A stretch of DNA of 64,000 nt, taken from positions 1 to 64,000 of IMG/VR virus record IMGVR_UViG_3300028836_000025. The stretch is one strand, 5' to 3'. Shown here one piece after another: positions 56,721 to 64,000 of this stretch. Position 1 is the stretch's first letter; each line of letters starts with the position of its first letter. Below the pieces are notes generated by a model. The model searched no databases. It saw only the letters and a list, made by a program, of their open reading frames with translations, and had not been told where the DNA came from. The DNA is from a virus. A program made the translations under genes and the position numbers.

Positions 56721-59081
56721 TTATCTTCCAATCTGTGGGTTGAACTTATCTAAACCCATTCCGCCTCCTAGGATATCATTACCTGAAGACTCAAACTTTT
56801 TAGCACTTTGCTTGATATTTTCTCGTTTATCTTTACCAGCTTCTTTCATACCCTCTAACTTCTCGGTAGATTGGCGCTCTTGATCGCGTAGACTTTGATT
56901 GAGGTCAAACTCAAACTGCATTAGTTCTTTCTTTAATCTAACCTCTTCTTGCAAGTGTGTTAGCTTAGACTGCGACTTGGTTGTCTCTAGTTGAAGGTCC
57001 GTTTGAGCTTTTGCCTGATTTTTTTGTATCTCAGCATTAGCTGCGGCTTGTTGAGTTTGCGCATTGGCTTGTGCTTGCGCTTGAATGTTCTCTTGCTGGA
57101 GTCTCTGATCACGTTCTTGTTTTTTCCTACGTTTTATTTTTAATACCTGGTTCGCGAGTTTTACGTTCCTAACATCTCTGATATCTATAGCGTCGTCTAA
57201 GTCTATCAGTTGTTGAGACAAAGCGGTCTGTATATTGTTCTCTAGCATCTGCTTCTCCTCTTCGTCTGGTTCTAGTTCTAGGAATATACCAAAATCATAT
57301 AGGTGTAATTCAGACATCTCTTTAAGTGTAGCTACGTTGTGAGCCCCTATAGCTTGGACAAAAGCATTCGCCGTAGGAGAATACTCAAGTATATCAGATA
57401 TGCGTAAAGATAAAGCTTCGACAACCTCTGACGTTAAGAACATAGAGCCAAGCAACACATGTCTAGTCGCCACGTTGGAATTCGCTGCCGCTAATTTCTG
57501 CACCCCAACCAATGACTTAGGGTCTGGTGAGCTACCATCCCTGGCCTCGTTCAACCCCGTCACATCGCGGATCATTTGTAGGTAGTAGTTATACGTGTTT
57601 ATTAAACTACCGATTTTATTCTGTCCAGCCCCGTTAGATATCTGTTGGATAGGAATCTTCCCTGGGTTTGGATCTCCTTCCGAGGTGAAACTTCTACCTA
57701 TAACACTACCTGTTTGGAAGAACATGTTAAGAGCTTCCTGCGGGCTGTAGTTCGTGCCGTTACCTAAATCTATCTCAGCGAGCCCGTCCGCGTCGAGGTA
57801 CACCCCATCAGGTACCATACGTGACATAATCTGCTGCAATTTGAGATGGGTTAATTGTATGGTGTCTGCAAACCCGGTGATGCGACTCACTATAGATTCT
57901 ATTCTACCTTGGTACATTCTAGGTGCAACTATAGAGTAGTTCATTTTAACTTTGTTAAAATCACTCTTACTGCGCATCATGTTCTCAGCCTTCTCCCATT
58001 TAAGCAACTTGTCAGTACCTAAAACCATAGCGCCCTCAAACACACACTCTATAGATCTTTGCAATCTTTCATACCCGCCTTCTTTATCCGCGGGCGGGTT
58101 AAACGTGTCTGTCTTCTCTATAGCCTTATCTCCGCCAGTGCCGGTCTCTTTGATTTTGTATACGTCATTAGTGTGCGTTCTAAAATTAAAGTACAAAACC
58201 TGAACCTTATTTTTATCGGCGCTTTGGACGTTCCCGCGTTTACTATTGTTCGCGTATATCTCTTCTAAGTCTGATTCCGTTAAGGTATCAAACTCTCTGG
58301 CTAATTCGTTTATAGGGATAGTTTTAACTTCACCTACGTAATATATATCCTCGAAGTACGGGGAATCTGTGTGTGAATAAACAATATTCGCTGGATCAAC
58401 ATACTCTATAGTAACCCCATCGCTCCAGTTAAAGTTTGTTTTCACGCACCCTATACCAAGTACGGTTAAATCATACAGTAATCTGCGCCGGGTGAGATCA
58501 TATTTATTCCCGTCTAACAGGACGTTTATAGCCTGCTCTTCCGCTATTTCCACAGCTTGCTTATAGTTAAGCTGCATGTGTAAATCCAACTCCTCCTTAC
58601 TATCCGGTAAATCTTCTTTTTTATTCTCGTACAAGTCTACGTTAAATAATTCCGCGGCTTGGTCATTATATGCTTGCGCATCCATATCGCGCATTATAGA
58701 TTCCATATACTCAGTCCTCTTACTTACCCCAGCCTGATCTTGTGAGTACGCTTTAACGTTGAACATCCTCTCTGACATGCCATTCACTACAATGTCTACG
58801 AACTTAGGTATAATAGGCACGGGTTTCCAATCTAAATTAAGATAGGACAAATCACCATTAATAGATAATTCATCCTTGTACTTTTGTATAGATTGCTCTC
58901 CTCGGGCGTATAGCCTTAAGTTATGAAACTTTTGATTAGTTGCGGCGTATCTGTTGTTGTGAGAATCTTTGAACCACTCCTGCCCAATAGCTTTGGCCAC
59001 TTTAAGCCCATACTCTGAACTCATTTTCTCTAGATCTGGGACCGCTTGAGATGGAAAATTAACATGCACTGACTCAGCCAT
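56721..59081 (-). CDS. Portal protein
   Basis: The ring through which DNA enters and leaves. A 786-aa protein with an alpha-rich N-terminal part, a beta-rich middle (SDGVTIEYVDPANIVYSHTD), and a long Gln/Ala/Glu-rich helical C-terminus (about 640-770) typical of portal crown/barrel regions. It lies 3 nt after terminase and before scaffold and capsid. Longer than T7 portal (536 aa), closer to P22-type portals in size. Confidence 0.85.
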   Translation of the reverse strand: MAESVHVNFPSQAVPDLEKMSSEYGLKVAKAIGQEWFKDSHNNRYAATNQKFHNLRLYARGEQSIQKYKDELSINGDLSYLNLDWKPVPIIPKFVDIVVNGMSERMFNVKAYSQDQAGVSKRTEYMESIMRDMDAQAYNDQAAELFNVDLYENKKEDLPDSKEELDLHMQLNYKQAVEIAEEQAINVLLDGNKYDLTRRRLLYDLTVLGIGCVKTNFNWSDGVTIEYVDPANIVYSHTDSPYFEDIYYVGEVKTIPINELAREFDTLTESDLEEIYANNSKRGNVQSADKNKVQVLYFNFRTHTNDVYKIKETGTGGDKAIEKTDTFNPPADKEGGYERLQRSIECVFEGAMVLGTDKLLKWEKAENMMRSKSDFNKVKMNYSIVAPRMYQGRIESIVSRITGFADTIQLTHLKLQQIMSRMVPDGVYLDADGLAEIDLGNGTNYSPQEALNMFFQTGSVIGRSFTSEGDPNPGKIPIQQISNGAGQNKIGSLINTYNYYLQMIRDVTGLNEARDGSSPDPKSLVGVQKLAAANSNVATRHVLLGSMFLTSEVVEALSLRISDILEYSPTANAFVQAIGAHNVATLKEMSELHLYDFGIFLELEPDEEEKQMLENNIQTALSQQLIDLDDAIDIRDVRNVKLANQVLKIKRRKKQERDQRLQQENIQAQAQANAQTQQAAANAEIQKNQAKAQTDLQLETTKSQSKLTHLQEEVRLKKELMQFEFDLNQSLRDQERQSTEKLEGMKEAGKDKRENIKQSAKKFESSGNDILGGGMGLDKFNPQIGR

Positions 59082-59084
59082 ATT

Positions 59085-61301
59085 TTATTTTATTATTTGG
59101 GACATGAATCCCTTATTGTTATATTTTGCTATACTTAGATTTACAGGTGTAGCGGTTTTATCTGGGTTTGGTTTATACAGATGTCTATTACAAGCCATGA
59201 TAGCTAAACCAGAGCTTATAGAAGCGTCGTGTTTAGTTCTCTTATTTATATCAAATCTAGCCCAGTCATTTAACAATTCGTTAAAATACACCGACCCGTA
59301 ATTCCCATCGCCCAAGTGGCCCACATGACCCTGTATATACATCTCTATCGCCGCGGCGTGAGCCTGCTTAATATCTTCACTAGAGTTTGGGATACCCCCT
59401 ATTTCTTTCTCGGTCTTAGATAACTTGTTCCAGATCTTATCTGGCCTGTTCATGCTAAAACCCCTATACCCTCTTCGGCGTAGGTAGTATAGTAACCTTG
59501 GTTTATTATTCTCACACAGTAGAGGCATGCTGTAAAACACTAACGCCATAAGGACATCTTCGAAAAATATCTCTGCGGTTTGAGGTCTTGCGATGTATTC
59601 TAAGAAAAACGTACTTGGAGGTGCGTCTTCCATAGAGAATTTAGTTAATCCGTGAAGGGCCCCTTTCGATCCTTTGCCATCAACAGTGCCGCTAATATCA
59701 TAACTATCACAGCCGAACGCCCCAATATGAGTATTGCCTGGGTGCTTAATTCCATTCTTTGTTATAGTTTTGTTTTGCAGGTGCGCAGGCGGTACCCAAC
59801 TAATTTTAAATCTTCCGCTTGGGTCTGGGTAAAAAACTACTTTAGAGTCTTTGATACCGTTCTCCCACTGGAAGCTACCTATAGTTACTGGGGCATTATG
59901 TCTGCTACCTTCGTTATAATCAATCTGTTCGTATATCTTCATTAAGTTGAAGATACTGTTTTTACTCTCATCCCGGAATGCGTGCTCCTCGGTTCTAGGG
60001 AACTGCCGATAGAATTCGTTTAAAGCATCATGGTCATCCTTAAGTCCCTCAGCCTCGTTCTCCCAACTATCTATAACCCCAATGTCTATTAGTTCACCGT
60101 CCGGTCCCAGTCGCACATCATCACCTGGATTATTAAAGACTGGAAATCCGTACTCGTCAATAAATCCTTCATAGTTCCATTCCATTGGGACAAAGAGAGA
60201 ATATAACCCAGACTTTGTTTGTCCATTACGGTTTCGCCTTGATACATCCGAGTCATTAAAAAGTTTTTTAAAATTATTACCTCCTTTATCTAACGCGTTA
60301 GAAGTAGAACCCATAAGGCATTTGCCCACGATTCTACTACCTAGTCTTAGACAGGTCTTAGTTACCCGCCAATTATTTAATATGTTATCCGGTCTCTCCC
60401 ACTTACCACTCTCATCGTGGACTAGCAGGCTTAACTTCTCACCGTCGTAGCTGTTGTCCCCGGTATTCTTCCAATCTATAGTGGTATCGAGACCCACTAT
60501 CTCTTCGAGCTTTTCGTTACTCTGTATCTTCTTCCGCGTAAACTTACTCGCTGGAACCCTATAGGCCAACTCCGATTTCGGGCGATCCATACCATCTTGT
60601 ATGGGTTTAAAGAAGAATGGATAGTTTATAGATATAGGTACCACTTTGTCTGTGAACATCTTCTTAGCATCTGCACCAGACTTAGAAAGTATACCATATC
60701 TACTATCACTCGATATAGTGGCTAAGTTAACTGTTTCAGCAGAACTCATAAAAGAAAATCCCGAACGGCGATTCTTAAGGTAGCACATACCATAGCATCT
60801 CTTATCAGCCTTGCATGCCTCCCAAAATATAAAGAATAGCCGATTAGCCTCTCTAAAGTCCGGGGCTCCGACATCTATCTTACTCCACTGGAGATACATG
60901 TAGTGACTACCGGTTATATACGTGGGTGTTCCTCTATTATTGAACCAAAAACCTTCCTCCCTTCGTCTGAACTCTTCATCAATATAATCGTGCCATTTGT
61001 CTTTATGCTCGTCTGGATAACTCCTCCAATCGAATATAGTTTTCAAACGACTCAACTCCTTTGGCATCTCTATCTTCTCCCACTTTTTCTTCTTCTTATG
61101 TTCGAAGACGTTGACGGGTTTAGGTAAAGCTATTTTAAAACCTTGTATGTCGTATATCTCACCTATAACCCCATTCCTCGACAGCACCACTATATCATGA
61201 TCTTTATCGTAGCCGTACTTCCACTTCTTACCTTTATTAAGCCTACTTAAAGTAGTCTTCTTTATAGGCTCTATTATTTTTAATAGCGACTGCTCGTACA
61301 T
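59085..61301 (-). CDS. Terminase large subunit
   Basis: Packages DNA into the prohead using ATP. A 738-aa protein. Walker B is SLLVHDES (Asp296, Glu297), followed by a coupling-type GSTSNA. The expected Walker A site (KNRRSGFSF, about 176-184) lacks the usual GKS/T Lys, with a Lys at its start instead, a deviant form. The C-terminal half has GCDSYDISG, consistent with the nuclease domain Asp cluster. It overlaps the start of the small terminase-like gene at 61,301. Confidence 0.85.
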   Translation of the reverse strand: MYEQSLLKIIEPIKKTTLSRLNKGKKWKYGYDKDHDIVVLSRNGVIGEIYDIQGFKIALPKPVNVFEHKKKKKWEKIEMPKELSRLKTIFDWRSYPDEHKDKWHDYIDEEFRRREEGFWFNNRGTPTYITGSHYMYLQWSKIDVGAPDFREANRLFFIFWEACKADKRCYGMCYLKNRRSGFSFMSSAETVNLATISSDSRYGILSKSGADAKKMFTDKVVPISINYPFFFKPIQDGMDRPKSELAYRVPASKFTRKKIQSNEKLEEIVGLDTTIDWKNTGDNSYDGEKLSLLVHDESGKWERPDNILNNWRVTKTCLRLGSRIVGKCLMGSTSNALDKGGNNFKKLFNDSDVSRRNRNGQTKSGLYSLFVPMEWNYEGFIDEYGFPVFNNPGDDVRLGPDGELIDIGVIDSWENEAEGLKDDHDALNEFYRQFPRTEEHAFRDESKNSIFNLMKIYEQIDYNEGSRHNAPVTIGSFQWENGIKDSKVVFYPDPSGRFKISWVPPAHLQNKTITKNGIKHPGNTHIGAFGCDSYDISGTVDGKGSKGALHGLTKFSMEDAPPSTFFLEYIARPQTAEIFFEDVLMALVFYSMPLLCENNKPRLLYYLRRRGYRGFSMNRPDKIWNKLSKTEKEIGGIPNSSEDIKQAHAAAIEMYIQGHVGHLGDGNYGSVYFNELLNDWARFDINKRTKHDASISSGLAIMACNRHLYKPNPDKTATPVNLSIAKYNNKGFMSQIIK

Positions 61302-61576
61302 TACTTAGACCTGCCTTCTGCAAAACCTTTAAAAGCTTTGCTTTTCCCGTCTTCAGGCACACGGCCTTCTAATAAGTTTTCCTCTTCTTGGATTCTATTT
61401 AGTATCTCAAAAGCGTCGAATATAGCAAGTTTCTTTGTAGCCGCTGCGTTCTTGAGTCTATCAGCGGTGATATCATCGCCTGAATCTACAATAGCCTCTT
61501 TAGCTACTTTGATTAACTCTTCAACCGCTTTGTGCCCAGCTTGGATTATATTCCTCTTCGTCTCCTTGATATTCAT
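61301..61576 (-). CDS. Small terminase-like helical protein
   Basis: A 91-aa protein from ATG 61,576; the frame is open upstream, but that part lies on the preceding gene. It is helical, with Lys/Glu/Ala/Ile-rich segments and a basic tail, and is directly before the large terminase. Location suggests the DNA-recognition subunit, but no HTH can be seen, so this is by context. Confidence 0.55.
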   Translation of the reverse strand: MNIKETKRNIIQAGHKAVEELIKVAKEAIVDSGDDITADRLKNAAATKKLAIFDAFEILNRIQEEENLLEGRVPEDGKSKAFKGFAEGRSK

Positions 61577-62114
61577 ATTTAATTGTAATAAATTTCGACA
61601 TAACCCTATACATTCTCCGCCCGTCAACCACAAACTCAAACTCATCACCCGGGGTAAACCCAACCATATCCCCTTTGGAAACAGTTCCATCAGAGTATTT
61701 AACCACCCCCATTAAAGGCCTCTCTTCCTCAAGACTGAGTTTGTCAATGGTCTTTATAGGCTGCACGAAGCAATAACCCTTAACGCACTCCCAACCGGCG
61801 CCGGGGGCTTTAGTTAAAAACACTTGGTTGGGTTGAACAAAATATTCACCTTCACGTAGATAACTCCTGCTATTCTTTTCGCGGGCTTTTACGTCGTGCC
61901 ACCGCCTGAAGACATTGTGGTGTAACACAATAAGATCCCCCTTAGATAAGTTAAGTAGGTTTACCACCGGAACTTCTATAACCTCGGCCTCTCTGTTTAT
62001 GTACTGGTGATTAAAAATCTCAGTGTTGAGTATGAGACTCTTATTCCCAATAGACTTGCTGTTGTTGTATCTCGAACCAGAAGGTTTGACTATAATATCA
62101 TAAATCCCTCTCAC
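61521..62114 (-). CDS. GroES-like co-chaperonin (probable)
   Basis: A 197-aa protein. The C-terminal segment KYSDGTVSKGDMVGFTPGDEFEFVVDG..MYRV....I matches the end of the GroES beta barrel (VKVGDIVIF...GEE..I...DI.A), and the N-terminal residues around VIVKP are the first strand. It is larger than GroES (about 97 aa) with an insertion. It probably helps host GroEL fold the capsid protein, as T4 gp31 does. The similarity is distant, so an unrelated beta barrel is possible. Confidence 0.55.
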   Translation of the reverse strand: MRGIYDIIVKPSGSRYNNSKSIGNKSLILNTEIFNHQYINREAEVIEVPVVNLLNLSKGDLIVLHHNVFRRWHDVKAREKNSRSYLREGEYFVQPNQVFLTKAPGAGWECVKGYCFVQPIKTIDKLSLEEERPLMGVVKYSDGTVSKGDMVGFTPGDEFEFVVDGRRMYRVMSKFITIKYEYQGDEEEYNPSWAQSG

Positions 62115-62341
62115 TAGTATTCTAAATTGTATTCGACAGATATAGCCATGTTCTTGTTAAAATCTTTCCAGGGTATAACTATGTCATCCTTTTTTATGAA
62201 TATAGAATACTTATCCTTAGATTCTAGTATGTCACAAATAGTATGACCGCCATACACACTCTGTCCAACAGCGTAGTGCATGGCGTCATTTTTGTAGTCT
62301 TTACCTATAGTTATCTTACGAATTAGGTGATCCGTCATCAC
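62114..62341 (-). CDS. Small conserved phage protein, 75 aa
   Basis: MHYAVGQSVYGGH in the middle and WKDFNKNMAISVEYNL at the end are familiar, from memory, from small proteins next to terminase genes in marine phages. Alpha/beta, soluble. Overlaps the GroES-like gene by a single base. Function unknown. Confidence 0.6.
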   Translation of the reverse strand: MMTDHLIRKITIGKDYKNDAMHYAVGQSVYGGHTICDILESKDKYSIFIKKDDIVIPWKDFNKNMAISVEYNLEY

Positions 62342-62597
62342 TCACGTAATTAATAGCGCCCGTCTGAATGTCAATATCGTTAGTCCCATACTCGTCCGTA
62401 AGAGCGGTCTGCAGAGCGCTTAACTTATCGGTGCCTTGAAACAGGGCGTGGAGTGTGTTGTGCTTCCTCGCTTCCATGGCGCCAACGTCAAACTGTAGTT
62501 TATTAACTGCCGAAACAACTTGTTGCAGTTCACTTAACTGCTTTTCAGATACCTTCTCTGGTTTTAGGTCTACGACCTTCTTCTTAGATTTTCCCAT
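62316..62597 (-). CDS. Small conserved phage protein with coiled coil, 93 aa
   Basis: The start MGKSKKKVVDLKPEKVSEKQL is followed by a helical region and an acidic end with YGTNDIDIQTGAINY. I recall similar proteins as common unknowns in flavobacterial phages. Overlaps the next gene by 26 nt. An AT-rich leader (AAATTTAATTTAATT) precedes it. Confidence 0.65.
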   Translation of the reverse strand: MGKSKKKVVDLKPEKVSEKQLSELQQVVSAVNKLQFDVGAMEARKHNTLHALFQGTDKLSALQTALTDEYGTNDIDIQTGAINYVSDDGSPNS

Positions 62598-62611
62598 AAT
62601 TAAATTAAATT

Positions 62612-63004
62612 TTACTTCTTTATTTTTTCAAATGATCTTCCGCCGAAGTATGCGCCGATCACGGTTATTAATACGATCTGTAATAGATCGGTCCATTTTT
62701 GTTCTACTGTAAAGTTTATGTGCCCAGCGTCAACGAATATTAGAATAACGGTGGATACAACTAAAAATACCAACATCGCGGGGCGAACATTTTTTGCTAA
62801 CCAAGAATCGGATCGCATGTCTGCCACCCACCTCTCTGTAATGCTTTTCTCTAGTTCTACCTCATGGTTTATTATAAGTTCCTTTATCTTCCTTTTAGCT
62901 TCCAGTTTTTCCTCTTTAGATGTAATTAAGTTATCTAAAGTGCCACCTATACTCTCTACTAATTTAGTAGCTCCACCAGAAAATATTTTCCCTAGAAGAT
63001 TCAC
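62612..63004 (-). CDS. Holin, 3TM-type (probable)
   Basis: A 130-aa protein using GTG at 63,004, which overlaps the stop of the upstream gene (GTGA). The middle (WLAKNVRPAMLVFLVVSTVILIFVDAGH) and C-terminal (WTDLLQIVLITVIGAYFGGRSFE) segments are hydrophobic, with an N-terminal amphipathic helix. This matches the 3TM-type phage holin pattern. It would form membrane lesions to release the M15 endolysin. Confidence 0.75.
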   Translation of the reverse strand: MNLLGKIFSGGATKLVESIGGTLDNLITSKEEKLEAKRKIKELIINHEVELEKSITERWVADMRSDSWLAKNVRPAMLVFLVVSTVILIFVDAGHINFTVEQKWTDLLQIVLITVIGAYFGGRSFEKIKK

Positions 63005-63372
63005 TTCTCTGCCTTCATAGCGGACTTCTCCCAAGGAAACTCCTCGCTTCCTTCGTCGCCCCACTTCCCGTTATACTTTATCTTGCCATCTTTTCTAGGG
63101 TACGTCTTACCCTCCCATCTCACCCAATCGTCTCCAAACGCAGCTTTACCGCTGTCCATATCTTTAACGTGCTGTCCTTCGTGGGAGAGAACTTTTTTTT
63201 CTAGCGCGCTACCTTCTTCGACTTCCTTAGATACACGCACCTCCCCTGGGTGGGCTTCACCCAAGGTGCCGTCTTCTAACTCGACGCCTCTCTTAATCTT
63301 AAACCCGAACTTATTCGTGATAGTTCCACCTGAGGCTACAGGGTAAGGTTTATTCCCGAGTTTAAAACCCAT
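63001..63372 (-). CDS. HExxH zinc-metalloprotease-like protein
   Basis: A 123-aa protein with LSHEGQHVKD (His64, Glu65, His68) as the zinc site and a Glu in EFPWEKSA (Glu115) as a possible third ligand. A compact gluzincin-like domain. It could process the capsid or the giant virion protein, or degrade host peptides. It overlaps the holin start by GTGA. Confidence 0.7.
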   Translation of the reverse strand: MGFKLGNKPYPVASGGTITNKFGFKIKRGVELEDGTLGEAHPGEVRVSKEVEEGSALEKKVLSHEGQHVKDMDSGKAAFGDDWVRWEGKTYPRKDGKIKYNGKWGDEGSEEFPWEKSAMKAEK

Positions 63373-63377
63373 AGTGT

Positions 63378-63536
63378 TTACTTACGTCTATCTTTAATGA
63401 TAGCGTTGATAAGCGTGTCAATCCACCCGAAGATCTGGTTATCCGCCTCTGTTGGAGTTAAATTCACCACCACCTTCGCAAGGGCCATTAGCGCTATAAG
63501 TAGCGCTGCCCAGTTTGTTAATAAAAATTCTTGCAT
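63378..63536 (-). CDS. Small membrane protein, 52 aa
   Basis: A 52-codon ORF with a hydrophobic segment at about residues 8-26 (WAALLIALMALAKVVV), then a charged tail ending DRRK. Located next to the holin and protease genes and probably part of the same lysis or assembly group. Holin-like or anti-holin function is possible. Confidence 0.55.
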   Translation of the reverse strand: MQEFLLTNWAALLIALMALAKVVVNLTPTEADNQIFGWIDTLINAIIKDRRK

Positions 63537-63553
63537 ATTATATTGATTTGTTA

Positions 63554-63994
63554 TTATCTATCTTTATCTCGTATCATATCATCTATAGCTTTGTTATAGA
63601 CTTTGTCTGTATACGATTCATTGTTGTAAAAAATACTCCGGTCTGAGGTAGGTAAATCTTCCTCGCCTAGCAGTACTCGGTATATGCGACTCACAAGTTG
63701 AGAGCATTTAAAAGAGGTTTTAAACACAGAGTACTTAATACTCGTTCGGTTTCTATGTCGCCAGACTTCTATCCACCCGGCTGATCGGAGTCTCTCCCAT
63801 CTTTTCTTATCCCAAGAGTATGTATAAACCCCATCGATGAAATCGTTTCGGGTGAACCTACCTTTGTGATCTAGGTATATCATAAGCTCTAAATCCGCGT
63901 CTGTTAACCCATACGTCTTACAAGCCCATTTCCTAACTATCCTATAGTATTTTAGGATGTGCATCTCTTTAAGATCTTGGGCTGTAATCCTCAT
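63554..63994 (-). CDS. Winged-helix DNA-binding-like protein, unknown
   Basis: A 146-aa basic protein. Residues about 30-90 read as a winged helix: DADLELMIYLDHKGRFTRNDF...WDKKRWERLRSAGWIEVWRHRNRT. It is the first visible gene of the late operon, but the region upstream lies outside the window. It may regulate late genes or bind the packaging site. No catalytic motif. Confidence 0.65.
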   Translation of the reverse strand: MRITAQDLKEMHILKYYRIVRKWACKTYGLTDADLELMIYLDHKGRFTRNDFIDGVYTYSWDKKRWERLRSAGWIEVWRHRNRTSIKYSVFKTSFKCSQLVSRIYRVLLGEEDLPTSDRSIFYNNESYTDKVYNKAIDDMIRDKDR

Positions 63995-64000
63995 TCCACT

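Noticed and set aside
1-64000. Integrase, repressor/attachment site or other lysogeny module
   Set aside because: No tyrosine or serine recombinase, CI-like repressor or duplicated attachment core was seen in the window. The HTH protein alone is not enough.

Overview
The window is almost certainly part of a lytic, podovirus-like phage of a Bacteroidetes host, most likely a marine flavobacterium. The DNA is AT-rich and densely coded. Genes lack Shine-Dalgarno sequences and often overlap by TAATG, ATGA or GTGA. One virion-region gene ends in a type IX secretion (T9SS) type B sorting domain, a module used only by Bacteroidetes secretion systems. There is no integrase, tape-measure protein, tail sheath or baseplate set. 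The head genes, a T7-like replication set and large internal-virion-type proteins point to a short-tailed phage.

The layout is two convergent blocks. Positions 1-22,227 read on the + strand. Positions 22,306-63,994 read on the - strand. They meet at a bidirectional terminator at 22,245-22,283.

The left 5 kb is an early region of tiny genes: two pairs of paralogues, small membrane peptides, and several overlapping unknown genes. It contains seven copies of a repeated intergenic element (TACAAACTGAATACGAA, exactly 7 nt, GGATAATAATAAT) that is probably an early promoter or 5'-leader control site. Two compact, highly structured non-coding regions (about 1,957-2,210 and 5,081-5,536) each end in a tRNA-like T-arm plus acceptor stem with an apparent pseudoknot. 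I do not recognise their class.

From 5.5 to 22.2 kb lie more small genes and then replication, recombination and nucleotide metabolism: ATP-dependent DNA ligase, family A DNA polymerase, an HTH protein, a HAD phosphatase, a sigma-70-like factor, an ERF annealing protein with a PD-(D/E)XK exonuclease, an SSB-like protein, primase-helicase, a thymidylate synthase/dCMP hydroxymethylase family enzyme, a GIY-YIG-like/MazG fusion, a second MazG-like protein, a DUF1064-type endonuclease and a B12-dependent ribonucleotide reductase. An imperfect palindrome occurs both in the early region (915-958) and just before the HTH gene (11,172-11,213), suggesting a regulatory circuit.

The - strand block, read from 63,994 leftwards, has a winged-helix protein, a small membrane protein, an HExxH protein, a 3TM-type holin, a GroES-like protein, terminase, portal, scaffold, major capsid protein (followed by a strong terminator), connector and tail proteins of up to 1,877 residues, internal virion proteins, and a 3,252-residue polyvalent protein. 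It ends with tail-fibre-like proteins, an M15 peptidase endolysin and two secreted proteins, one carrying the T9SS domain. The likely programme is early genes from the repeated element, then late transcription of the - strand block, perhaps helped by the phage sigma factor.
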